From assembly GCA_039105265.1 (NCBI GenBank), contig JAPFFF010000014.1:1798001-1862000 (forward strand): 64,000 bases of DNA, read 5' to 3'. Source of the stretch: Tritrichomonas musculus. Taxonomy: Eukaryota; Parabasalia; Tritrichomonadida; Tritrichomonadidae. The notes under the pieces are model-generated. The model worked only from the letters and a program-made list of their open reading frames with translations. It searched no databases and was not told the origin of the DNA. The stretch's first letter is position 1; the number at the start of each line of letters is the position of its first letter. A program made the translations under genes and the position numbers. Positions 53,197 to 62,816 of this stretch are shown here, one piece after another.

Positions 53197-53400
53197 CAGT
53201 AAAAAGCAGGTAACGCTGGAGATAAGTGGATAACGGTGATATGAAGCTCTTAAATTTTAAAAATTAAGTGGATTACAAAGTTCGTTTTTTTAACATTCAA
53301 GAAAAAGAAAAATGGTTATATTTTTTATTTAAATTTGTAAAAATTCAATGTATCATTTCACCGTTATCAACTTATTTCCAGCGGTACCCACTTTTTACCG
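53197..53400. mobile_element. 204-bp MITE with ~47-bp inverted repeats
   Basis: Left CAGTAAAAAGCAGGTAACGC and complemented right CGGTAAAAAGTGGGTACCGC agree at most positions and continue through TGGARATAAGTKGATAACGG. Spacer about 110 bases. No clear target duplication; no frame of interest. Confidence 0.75.
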
Positions 53401-54232
53401 ATTCTTTTATTTTAATTTGGAAAATAAAAAGTTATTTATGCGAAATACACGTTTTTTAAAAAAATGAAAGTTAAACACCACTTTTTCAATTTTCATCATA
53501 ATTTGGTAATAATTTTTAAAAACAAATATTTCCTGAAATATGATTTTTAAAAATATATTTTAATCATTAAAAGTAAATTTAATTTTATCTTTTAATAATA
53601 CAAAAGTATTATAATATATATTTTAATGTTTAAATCTGAAATATTAGACTATTTCTTTATTTACCGATAATCAACCTTTTTTTTTTTATTCATATTTATC
53701 GTCATATTTTTTATTTATATATGGTATATATTTTATATTTATAAATATAATAATGCAACATATTGAATATTTTAATTAAATTCTTTTTGAAAAAATCTCA
53801 TTGAATTTATCCAATTTCTGTTTATCACAACTTTCCACCAACATTATTTTTCAGTCAATCTAAATTGTCTTGTCTTCAATACAATATGAAATGCATTTAT
53901 TACGAACAGAAATAACTATATCTAGTATCAACGCCAGAAACTAATCATATAAAGTGAAAATTAAATTAAAATATCTTTTATTGATACAAAAATTTTTGTG
54001 AAATTATTTATTTTTTTGGATGAAAAAATAGAAATTAATCTTTATATATATTTATATAAATATATAAAGATTGATGAGAAAAGATGAAACTTTTTCACTT
54101 CATTTCTATAGAATAATTCATTGAATGATGTGATATGACCATTCTAACGATAGTTTACATTGAACAATTACAATATTTAAAGGCCACTTATAAAACAAAA
54201 TTGAGAAAAGATAGTCATATCACTTTATAAAA
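53401..54232. other. Intergenic upstream of malate dehydrogenase
   Basis: AT-rich DNA, no gene. A long T run occurs near 53678. Promoter element listed separately. Confidence 0.4.
54220..54225 (+). promoter_or_regulatory. Initiator (Inr) of the malate dehydrogenase gene
   Basis: TCACTT fits TCA(C/T)(T/A); the A at 54222 as first transcribed base gives an 11-base leader, in the typical trichomonad range. TCATAT at 54215 is a second candidate. Confidence 0.5.
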
Positions 54233-55240
54233 ATGTGCGTCGAACCAGCAAATGTTGTAATCACTGGAGCTGCAGGACAAATCGGTTATGTCCTTGCTTT
54301 CCGTATTGCTAATGGCGATCTTTTCCACAACCGCAAGGTCAAGCTTCATCTTCTTGAAATCACACCAGTCCTTCCAAAACTTCAAGGTGTCGCAATGGAA
54401 CTTCAAGACTGCGCATTCCCAAAGCTTGCCGGTGTTGAATACACTGACGATGCTGAAGTTGCTTTCAAAGATGCTGATATCGTTTTCCTTGTAGGTTCAT
54501 TCCCACGTAAGGATGGAATGTCCCGTGCAGACCTTCTCGGAAAGAATGGTGGAATCTTCAAAGCACAAGGTGAAGCCCTTTCAAAGGCTGCTCGTAAAAC
54601 CGTCAAAGTTATCGTTGTCGGAAACCCAGCAAACACAAACTGCGCAATTGCTCTTCACTATGCTAAAAACCTCGGACCACAGAACTTCTCTGCTATGACC
54701 CGTCTCGATCATAACAGAATGAAGGGAGAACTTGCTGAAAAGGCCGGCGTTCCATATTGCAACGTTCACCGTGTTACAATTTGGGGTAACCACTCAAACA
54801 CCCAAGTTCCAGATACACAACATGCAGAAATCGAATTACCAGATGGAATTAAGAAAGTTTCAGAATTATATCCAAAGGAATACTTAGAAGGTGAATTCGT
54901 TCAAAAGATCTCAACCCGTGGTGGTGCAGTCATCAAAGCTCGTGGCGCTTCATCAGCTGCATCAGCCGCTAATGCTGCTATTTGCCAAATGCACGATTGG
55001 ATCAACGGAACACGCTATGGTGATTGGGTTTCAATGGCCATCCCAGTTCCAGAATCCAAACCATATGGAATTGAACCAGGTGTTGTCTATTCATTCCCAT
55101 GCCAAATAGACTCACACGGAAATGTTCACATCGTTGAAGGACTTTCAATCAACGATTTCGTACGTGGCAAGATGGAAGTTTCCCTTAAGGAACTTCAAGA
55201 AGAAAAGGCAACAGCATGGAAAGAACTTGGAATTCAGTAA
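54233..55240 (+). CDS. Cytosolic malate dehydrogenase, NAD-dependent, 335 aa
   Basis: Interconverts malate and oxaloacetate. Rossmann start VVITGAAGQIGYVLAFRIAN; Glu42 ends strand 2 (LLEITP), indicating NAD rather than NADP. The substrate loop is FPRKDGMSRADLL with Arg92 and Arg98, the two arginines that bind malate carboxylates. In trichomonads, a Leu at about this position defines lactate dehydrogenases derived from malate dehydrogenase, so Arg predicts malate activity. The remaining landmarks are intact: VVGNPANTN, TRLDHNRMK (catalytic Asp and Arg) and TIWGNHSNTQ (catalytic His). No N-terminal presequence. Codons are strongly biased to C-ending and AAG forms, unlike neighbours, fitting an abundant enzyme. 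Downstream, only 82 bases separate the stop from the Rab frame. Confidence 0.95.
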   Translation: MCVEPANVVITGAAGQIGYVLAFRIANGDLFHNRKVKLHLLEITPVLPKLQGVAMELQDCAFPKLAGVEYTDDAEVAFKDADIVFLVGSFPRKDGMSRADLLGKNGGIFKAQGEALSKAARKTVKVIVVGNPANTNCAIALHYAKNLGPQNFSAMTRLDHNRMKGELAEKAGVPYCNVHRVTIWGNHSNTQVPDTQHAEIELPDGIKKVSELYPKEYLEGEFVQKISTRGGAVIKARGASSAASAANAAICQMHDWINGTRYGDWVSMAIPVPESKPYGIEPGVVYSFPCQIDSHGNVHIVEGLSINDFVRGKMEVSLKELQEEKATAWKELGIQ

Positions 55241-55304
55241 ATTTATTTACCCTTTTTTTAATTTTTTCTTTCAATTTTTATTTTTTTTTTAAAATTCTTT
55301 TGTT

Positions 55305-55310
55305 TCATTT
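55305..55310 (+). promoter_or_regulatory. Candidate initiator (Inr) of the Rab gene
   Basis: TCATTT, with first transcribed base at 55307, would give a 16-base leader to the TTG at 55323. The usual distance argues that translation once began, or still begins, at that TTG. Confidence 0.4.
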
Positions 55311-55322
55311 CTTTATTTTTCC

Positions 55323-55949
55323 TTGAGAAAATTTTATAAAAGATTTGAGGTTTTGGATTTATCTTTAGTTGTTCCATCAAGTTCTGTCTTCCACGGAAGG
55401 TTTGTTTTGATTGGCGATGCATCTGTTGGGAAAACCTCGATTCTTAACAGAATATCAGGCAAACCTTTCAGTTTTAATGAAAATTCAACGATTGGGGCAA
55501 ATTATCAATTACTTACAAATGATGTTGATGATGCGCATGTTGAAATACAATTATGGGATACAGCAGGGCAAGAAAAATTTCGATCTTTAATTCCAGTTTA
55601 TTTTCGAAATGCAATTGGCTCTCTTGTTGTATTCGACTTAACAAACAGAAATTCATTCGAGAATTTAGATGTATGGATTGGAACATTTAAAGAATTTGCT
55701 GGAGATGAGACAATAATAGTAATCGTAGGAAATAAATGCGATTTAAAAAATGAAATTAAAGTATCAGATGATGAAGTAAAAAAATGGACAGAATCGCATG
55801 GATATTTATACTTTTGCGTGTCTGCAAATACAGGTGAAGGACTTTCAGATTTATTCGATGCTCTTTCAAGAGAATTAATTAAAAATAAAGTGGCAACTAC
55901 TTCAAAGAGCTTCGATATTACTGAATCCAATCAAAAAAGTTGTTGTTAA
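55323..55949 (+). CDS. Rab-family small GTPase without an ATG start, 208 aa
   Basis: All GTPase boxes are present: GDASVGKTS (P-loop), NSTIGANYQ (switch I Thr), WDTAGQEKFRSL (Rab-type switch II), GNKCDLK and VSANTG. The C-terminus NQKSCC is a double-Cys prenylation signal. The core looks active. But between the MDH stop (55240) and the P-loop there is no in-frame ATG; the only ATG lies out of frame at about 55418. The frame can begin at TTG 55323 (giving an N-terminal extension of about 27 residues before GRFVLIGD), 16 bases after a good initiator. Possible causes: non-AUG initiation, start-codon loss, a sequencing error, or an unseen intron. No canonical trichomonad intron is visible. The Rab class is not clear. 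Confidence 0.85.
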   Translation: MRKFYKRFEVLDLSLVVPSSSVFHGRFVLIGDASVGKTSILNRISGKPFSFNENSTIGANYQLLTNDVDDAHVEIQLWDTAGQEKFRSLIPVYFRNAIGSLVVFDLTNRNSFENLDVWIGTFKEFAGDETIIVIVGNKCDLKNEIKVSDDEVKKWTESHGYLYFCVSANTGEGLSDLFDALSRELIKNKVATTSKSFDITESNQKSCC

Positions 55950-57388
55950 CAACTTTTTATTTCGAATATTTTGAAATTATTTACCACATTGTATTTATAT
56001 ATGTATTACTCTTGACCAATGGAGAAATATTTTTTGTCATCAGTTAAATAAATTTTAATTTCAATAATGATATATTTATTTTTCAATGATATATATATAT
56101 TTATCTCACTTATCATCATTCAACACCAAAGCACATTTACACCTGCTATTAATTTCCTTAAACATAAACATAAATATAAATTCTTTTTCAAGATGTACTC
56201 TTAAAATCAAGATCAAGTTTTTTTATATTTTGAATAATTGTTATCTCAACATATAGTAAATCGATTTAAAATATTTTGATATCAAAATGTTTATTATGCT
56301 TAAAAGAATATATAAGATATTCTTAAATAAAATTTCTTGCAGCTTTTCGAAAAATTGAGTATCTTTAACTTCATCAAAAATTTTATTTCCCTGCTTATAT
56401 TCGAAATTTAGATGGCTTAGTTAATGATATAATTAACTAGTGATGGAAAATATCAATTTCATAAAACGAAAAAATGACTTTTTAGAAAAAATCGTACGTT
56501 AAATTGAAATTCCCTAACATATATGCAGTTGTAAAATAATTTCCTCATAATTTGTTGTTATCTTATAATATTTCATTCATAAGATATATTTATATTAAAT
56601 AGTGAGAAAGGGTGCAAAATCCAAACAGTCAATTTTGAGAAAAAATTGATTCTTTTGAAAAAACTTCACTTTTTCATTTTATTTGGATGAGAATGAACTT
56701 ATTGTTACATTAAAATATTTATATATCATTTTAAGCTTATATTTATCAGATTTATACCTGATCAGGTTTTTGGACATATAATAAAATTTGAAAAAAAAAA
56801 AATATCTTTATCATTATAATATATTTATATTAATACTAAAATAAATAAATAAAATAATATTGATATTTTTGCATTATTATTGCGATAATTATATTTTATA
56901 TTCAACTAAAATTCATTCAAATTTTAAAAAAAAGGAAACTTTTTGATAATTTTAAAATATTAAAATTGAATTGTTTTTTTCAATTAAAAACTTTTTGAAA
57001 AAACTATTCATGTTAAATAAATATTAATATCTTAAAAATAAATGTATGAAATTCAATTATATTTGATATTATAATCTATAAATATAAATAACAAAATTAT
57101 CTGCGTATATAATATAAATTTTGTTCGAGAGTTAGAGCACGATGATATATATATATATAAAGATTTCTTCATTTTTTCAAACAAGTATGAAATCATATTG
57201 ACAATTAAGATAAAAAATAATATATAAAATAGAAAAAGGGATATTTATTATTAAAAAGATATATTATTAAAAAGAAAATTGCTTAATCATTTAATTAAAT
57301 GATTAAAAATATTATAAAATAGTATTATATACTATAGTACACATTATAAATGATAGAAAAAATAAATAATAAAGCATGAAAAACAATT
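55950..57388. other. Convergent intergenic region, no gene
   Basis: 1.4 kb of AT-rich DNA between the Rab and transporter 3' ends. No frame, RNA gene or strong repeat is seen, only short (TA)n runs (about 56088 and 57144). Confidence 0.5.
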
Positions 57389-59503
57389 TTACATACCATA
57401 TAGAAGACCAATACCATAATAAACAGACATTACAGAAACAACACATGCAATCGTTACCATTATTCCCCACACAATCATTTCTCTTGAAGTGATATAATTC
57501 TTTCCACTATCATCTTGTAATGATGAACAACACATATTCGGGAAAGATGAAACAGGCAATATTTGTGATGCTGTTGTTGTCATACATGTTGACATAGCAT
57601 AAAGTTCAAGATGACCAGATAAAGCTGAAAATCTACAGACAAGTGGTAATGTAATCATCGAAGATACAGTGTGTGTCAGGAAGAAGTCGATGAAAATGAC
57701 GCATAAATTGACGACAAGAATTGAAACCCATAAGCTTTGTTTGCCTAATAATGAAGTCATCAAGTCACTTGCAACTTGCATAAGACCAGATTCTGTAACA
57801 ACTTTACATAAAGCATTACCTCCAAGAAGAAGAAATATAATATTCCATGGTAAATCTGCTAATCTAACAGGTGGAAGAATCGTAGAACCATAGAAAAGCA
57901 TAACTGGAATAAATCCAACGATACCAAAATCAGAAAATACTTTGTTACCACCAAACGGTAATGAAATCCATACTGCAATGGTTCCAATAGAAACAACACT
58001 TACAAATATTTGTCGCCATCCAAAATCTGTTTTTGCTGGAGGAACTGGAGGAACTTCGTCAATATCCATTTTGAATCTTAACATTAAAATTAACCACGAT
58101 ATGAAACAACAAAAGAGTGAAAAAGGAAGAGCGGTAGCAAAGAACTCTACAAAAGAAATTTCTGCATCAACACCATATTCCAATGCGGCAGAAGCAACAG
58201 ATTCAACTGTAACGGCATTTTGTGGGCTTGATAAAGGAGTCATCATTCCGCCCAGATTTCCACCAACAGCTATTGCAAAAATAACTGCTTTGGCATATTT
58301 TGTTTCGGTTGGAATTTGCTGAAGAGTAGGTGCGACAAGAGTAACGACGATCATAGTACTTGTAATATTCGAAATCCACATAGCGATAAAAGCATTTAGA
58401 ATAATTAAAACTAAAAGAAATACTCGCCGATTTGAAGATGCTTTTCTAAGAACAACGGTAGCTAAACGTTTATCCATTTCAGTTTCTCGAAGCGCAGCCG
58501 CAATTGTAAAACCACCTATTGTCAAATAAACTGTAGGAGACATTGTACTTTGCTCTATAATTTTACCAACAGACTCAAAGTCATATGGAAGAACTTTACA
58601 TACAACACCTAAAAATGGAACACAAAATGAAGTCAACCATAAGGGAACAGCGCTTGTTGCCCACATAACAGAACAAAATGCTACAATACCAAGACATCGT
58701 TGAGCTTTCATGTCAAAGCCTTTTGAAAATTGTTTGATTTGACAAGCTATTAATAAAATAAGTGCAATTACAATTGGTGTAACTTTTAATGGAGCAGGTT
58801 TAAGTAAAAGTTCATTATGGCGAAAAGTAACTGCATCAAATTTTGCAATGAATGTTGATTGCTTCCACATTAATGAGTTTTCGACTTGTGTGTGAAGTTG
58901 TAAAATAATGTCAGGACGCGATTCTTTTGTTTTTGATGGCGAAACTTCTCTAACAACAGTAACGTACAAATCTTCGAGTTCTCGAACAAGATGACGAATA
59001 ATGGGTAAATTCCCAAAAAGCTCAGTTTCTGTTTCAGCATATTGGTCAACAACATAAGGAAGCTTCAATTGCTTTGCAAACTTTTTTACAATTTTTTGCC
59101 CACCTGTTTTATTAACTTCAAGAAAAGTTCTGAGTTCGTAGACGGTAAGCATTTGGGTAAAAACTTTATTCCTAAGATTTTTTTCAAGTTCTTCTGTGTT
59201 CTCTTGATTTTCTAACGCTTCATTTAAATCCATTTTAATTGATTCGATTTGGCTTTGAACTTCTAGATATTCTTCGAGGTAAAAACTTGTTGCTTGATTT
59301 ATTGATTGAGTTACTTTATTAAGGAAATCATCAACACATTTATCAATGACATTTTCAACTTCTTCTTCTGTTGACGCCATTTCTTTTGTTTCCTGAAGCC
59401 TAAATTGCAATTGCTTTATCAATTTCTTGTATTCGTTATAAGGAATGTATTTATCAAACCATTCCTTAACAGCAATAAATTGTAATTGTTTACCAAATTT
59501 CAT
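57389..59503 (-). CDS. SPX-domain phosphate/sodium transporter (Pho87/90/91-like), 704 aa
   Basis: Residues 1-200 are an SPX domain: MKFGKQLQFIAVKEWFDKYI is the defining start, and the lysine cluster KIVKKFAKQLKL (about 133-145) is the inositol-pyrophosphate sensor site. From about residue 235 to the end is a DASS/SLC13-type permease with about 11-12 membrane segments. Its paired SNT-like motifs are present: ISNITSTMIVVTLVAP (about 378) and THTVSSMITLPLV (about 618), plus TPLSSPQNAV. In yeast this architecture is low-affinity phosphate uptake at the plasma membrane or export from the vacuole. Substrate here is inferred. The ATG at 59503 is fixed by the SPX start. TCATTG at about 59537-59532 on the minus strand could be the initiator. 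Confidence 0.93.
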   Translation of the reverse strand: MKFGKQLQFIAVKEWFDKYIPYNEYKKLIKQLQFRLQETKEMASTEEEVENVIDKCVDDFLNKVTQSINQATSFYLEEYLEVQSQIESIKMDLNEALENQENTEELEKNLRNKVFTQMLTVYELRTFLEVNKTGGQKIVKKFAKQLKLPYVVDQYAETETELFGNLPIIRHLVRELEDLYVTVVREVSPSKTKESRPDIILQLHTQVENSLMWKQSTFIAKFDAVTFRHNELLLKPAPLKVTPIVIALILLIACQIKQFSKGFDMKAQRCLGIVAFCSVMWATSAVPLWLTSFCVPFLGVVCKVLPYDFESVGKIIEQSTMSPTVYLTIGGFTIAAALRETEMDKRLATVVLRKASSNRRVFLLVLIILNAFIAMWISNITSTMIVVTLVAPTLQQIPTETKYAKAVIFAIAVGGNLGGMMTPLSSPQNAVTVESVASAALEYGVDAEISFVEFFATALPFSLFCCFISWLILMLRFKMDIDEVPPVPPAKTDFGWRQIFVSVVSIGTIAVWISLPFGGNKVFSDFGIVGFIPVMLFYGSTILPPVRLADLPWNIIFLLLGGNALCKVVTESGLMQVASDLMTSLLGKQSLWVSILVVNLCVIFIDFFLTHTVSSMITLPLVCRFSALSGHLELYAMSTCMTTTASQILPVSSFPNMCCSSLQDDSGKNYITSREMIVWGIMVTIACVVSVMSVYYGIGLLYGM

Positions 59504-60369
59504 TTAAATTTTTAAATTATTTTACACAAAGCAATGATATTATCAATTATCGTTTAATATTGAATTTTTAATTAAACCTATCAAAATTATACTATTCTCG
59601 ATTTCTTCCGAGTTTTTTAATAACAAATAAATTAATTGATTAATCTTTTATAATGTTTTATTTTTATATTATTTTCGATGAAAATATTGAAGAAATATAT
59701 TTTTTTTGTTAAAATAATTCCACTATTTTAAAATTATTTTTTTGAATATGATTCGACTTTTTAAATATAGTCCACTGTAAAACCCCATTACCATTTTTTG
59801 ACCTTATTTTTTAGCCTTTTTTCGCATCGACTAACATTTGGCATAATTTATCCCTATTTGGCTACAATTTCATTTAAATATCGACGAAAGCACACCATTT
59901 GTTCAAATTTTTGACATCTACAAAGCAGAGGCGTTCAAATTTACAGATCTCTCTTAGGCAACTTACTTCCAAAGACTTCAAATAGTCTAAATACTCAATA
60001 ACTCTTGTTAAATAATGCTTTGTCTTATCCAAAAATACAATTACTTAAATTTTTTCTTAGGTGAGCTATCAAATAACGTATGTATAAAAACAAGTGAGTC
60101 TCTCAATTATCTAGGTAGTGAAATTGAGAGAATAAAGTATTCAAATATTTTTTACAAAAACTATTTTATCTTATTAAAAAAAAGATATATTTCATTGATT
60201 TGAATATGTTTATATTGTAAAATATAATTATTATTATTTTAAATGAAAAAAATCATTTTTTAATTTCAATGACATTTGATTGAAATTAAACATTAATAAT
60301 GATTATAATCATGAAAACAATATATATATAAAAGCAGATATATAATAATAAATAATAGGAAAGATGTTT
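59504..60369. other. Intergenic, few coding relics
   Basis: No intact gene. A plus-strand phrase near 59881-59957 reads DESTPFVQIFDIYKAEAFKF before a stop, and a 62-codon frame follows at 60015-60203. Either may be a relic; neither is recognised. Confidence 0.3.
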
Positions 60370-60710
60370 TACTCTCTAATTATAATGCCAGGAAGTAGTT
60401 CTGTATAAATTGGTGGAAATTCTTGAAAAACAACACCGCGCCCATTAGTCAAATACTCTTCTATTGTTTTACACTTATATTGAGGAATATAATTAATATC
60501 TTCAATAGGTACTAGGTAAAAATCATTGGAAGTTATTATCTGAGGGTTTATTGAAATTCCTCTATCTTGCGGCCAAATATCAAGTTCATTTGTTGGTCTG
60601 ACAAAACTTTTTGGAGATTATAAGGGGAAATTCCAGTCACAAAAAAAGAAATCTGGCAATTTGTTGGATGATCCAATGAAAAAAATATAGTTGCACGGCC
60701 AACCATCTTA
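60370..60710 (-). pseudogene. C-terminal fragment of an unknown protein, frameshifted
   Basis: On the minus strand, about 110 residues of protein-like sequence end near 60372: first ATIFFSLDHPTNCQISFFVT, then, one frame over, RPTNELDIWPQDRGISINPQ and TIEEYLTNGRGVVFQEFPPI, ending PGIIIRE and a stop. The frame changes near 60622. No start. Family unknown; composition is balanced and unlike chance AT-rich frames. Confidence 0.5.
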
Positions 60711-60885
60711 AATTTCAAACAACACATAGAAAATTTCTATGAGTTCATTCAAAAAAATGCATTGAAATAACATTGAAAAAAAATTGAATGAATAATTGAG
60801 TGTTTATCATATCTAGAAATAACTAGGAAGTAATTTCAATACTTAGAGATATTTCAAAAGATTTTATTTCATTTTGATATAATTT

Positions 60886-60917
60886 TATTTTTTTTTTTTT
60901 TTTTTTTTTTTTTTTGA
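60886..60917. repeat. Long T homopolymer
   Basis: About 31 uninterrupted T residues, the longest homopolymer in the window. It could be a retroposition scar read from the other strand or simple slippage. Confidence 0.8.
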
Positions 60918-61487
60918 AAGCTTCTCAGAATCCACTTCCACCTTATTGAATACACTTCCTAGTTTTTTTATTGACGTTATATCAAAATTTTGTTTTTTAC
61001 TAAAAAACTTTATTTTTACAATTATTCATATTTTTTTATTTAGATATAACCTCATTAAAATAATTATTTGTAAAATCGTCATTAGGCTTGTTATTCACCG
61101 ATTCTCGAGATCGATAATTGAATGACTTTTTGATATCGATACATAAATATGCACAGATTCTCGAGATCGATTGCAGAGATCGACGATTTTTTTTCTTAGC
61201 TTTTGATATCAGAATTTTCAATTAAACTTTTTGATAAATATATGATCGTAATTTAATTTAATCACAAATATTTCATAAAAAAGAATGTATTTTTTGATTT
61301 TAATCTTAAAATAAGCATCAATACATTCTATTATTTATTTTTAAGTATTTTAAAAGAGGAAAATTTTGTGCCCCAGGGGCACACCCCATAAAAATTTAAA
61401 AAAAAAAAGCAGAGGTGTAAAATGGCAAAGAAAATTAAAATTAAAATATTTTGATTTTGGCGCTATTTTTTTAAATTTATATAAATA

Positions 61488-61711
61488 TCCCTTATTATAG
61501 GCTGATATGCAATTTAATTCAATCACCTTCCTTATAATACGCTGATGTTCAATTATCTTCCTTTTTATACGCTGGTGTTCAATTATCTTCCTTTTTTACG
61601 CTGATATTCAATTATCTTCCTTATTATACGCTGATGTTCAACTATCTTCCTTATTATACGCAGATGTTCAATTATTTATCTTATTTTGCGCTGATATTGA
61701 GTTAGATTCAA
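61488..61711. repeat. ~30-bp tandem repeat, about seven copies
   Basis: The unit is TTCCTTATTATACGCTGATG followed by TTCAATTATC, with length 29-32 and substitutions. Repeats are adjacent with no spacers, so this is not a CRISPR-type array. Confidence 0.8.
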
Positions 61712-61756
61712 TTGTTTTCCATTTAATATCCTGTTAGAGGCAAGATTAGGAGCTCA

Positions 61757-61849
61757 TTTAAGAAGATCGATCACACTCATATCTCACTCAAGAAGATAGA
61801 TCACACTCATATCTCACTCAAGAAGATCGATCACACTCATATCTCACTC
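61757..61849. repeat. Second 30-bp tandem repeat, three copies
   Basis: CAAGAAGATCGATCACACTC plus ATATCTCACT, three nearly identical copies. The sequence is unrelated to the array just before but has the same period. Confidence 0.85.
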
Positions 61850-61862
61850 TAGATGCTATCAG

Positions 61863-61920
61863 AAAAAAATACATTATTTCCAATAGAGTAAATAGACTAT
61901 TGGAAATAATGTATTTTTTT
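61863..61920. repeat. Perfect hairpin, 24-bp arms
   Basis: AAAAAAATACATTATTTCCA followed by ATAG (61863-61886) is followed by ten bases and the exact reverse complement (61897-61920). It could be a replication or termination structure at the element edge. Confidence 0.9.
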
Positions 61921-62435
61921 GTTTATTATATAAGCTATTAATATTTTATTTTATTTTATTCATTACATATTATTCCTATTTTAATGTAACTGATTTCAAA
62001 TCAGATATAATAAGAAATAAAAATGTAGGATCGTTTTTCTCCCAATTCTTGAGATCGATAATTGATTTCCTTTTTGATATCGATAAATAAATATGCACTG
62101 AAGAGAGTATGGATGGGGGAGAGTCGGGTGATATACAAAATCGCTCCAGACCCACTCAAATCCTGGGTTTTCATGGGGTCAGACCTGGTGAAATGGGGGT
62201 TCGTGTACTACCCTCCATGGGTCAATGATCAAAGTATGCTCAAAACACAGTTTTCAAATTTGGACCCATTTTGATTTCCACGATTTTGGTGGCAAACTCT
62301 ATTTCATTGATACCGAATGATTTAAGCCCCCATTTATGATCTCAATTTATTCGTAAATGATTTTGATAAAGATTATAAAATGAAAAGTTATCGAAAAATT
62401 TGTTATCAAATAATTTTTTAATTGAAGGTCAAAGA

Positions 62436-62816
62436 ATGACTGAAAATAATTTCTTTAATGTAGATAAAATGGATTCAAATATCCGTGGTGAATATAAAAA
62501 TAATTATCAAGGTGGTATATTTGATGAGTCTGATGAAGAGAAATTGTTAATGATTATTAGTGAATTGATTAACAAAAATGAATTGAAATTGTTAAAGAAA
62601 CTTGTTAGATATAATGAGACAGTTTCTGAGATGAATACTAGAGAAATGAATAAACGATTTAAAATAGATAATCATGTATTCAGAAAACGTTATGGAAAGC
62701 TTATATTGATTCCATATAAGAATACATATCAGTATAAGTCTAAAAATAATTCGGTTAAGAATCAAGTAGAAATGAAATTAAATGAACTTGCTAACGAATT
62801 ATTTAGATCCAAATAA
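62436..62816 (+). CDS. Small basic protein of the putative Maverick, 126 aa
   Basis: Starts MTENNFFNVDKMDSN; the open frame runs 12 codons upstream only to a TTG, so the ATG at 62436 is used. Charged and helical, with a Lys-rich second half (KRYGKLILIPYKNTYQYKSK). No recognised domain. It overlaps the convergent gene at its 3' end by 18 bases. Position beside a polymerase-like gene suggests it belongs to the same mobile element. Confidence 0.6.
   Translation: MTENNFFNVDKMDSNIRGEYKNNYQGGIFDESDEEKLLMIISELINKNELKLLKKLVRYNETVSEMNTREMNKRFKIDNHVFRKRYGKLILIPYKNTYQYKSKNNSVKNQVEMKLNELANELFRSK

Larger units (their letters stand above)
61101..62098. repeat. 54-bp direct repeat bracketing ~1 kb
   Basis: 61101-61154 and 62045-62098 share 49 of 54 bases, including GAGATCGATAATTGA and TTTTTGATATCGATA and ending AAATATGCAC. 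A further partial copy, GATTCTCGAGATCGAT, follows at 61156. The 944-bp offset encloses the 30-bp arrays and hairpin. This could be a terminal repeat region of the element to the right. Confidence 0.75.

Noticed and set aside
61488..61849. 30-bp repeats as a CRISPR-like array
   Set aside because: Units are adjacent with no unique spacers, and the setting is eukaryotic.
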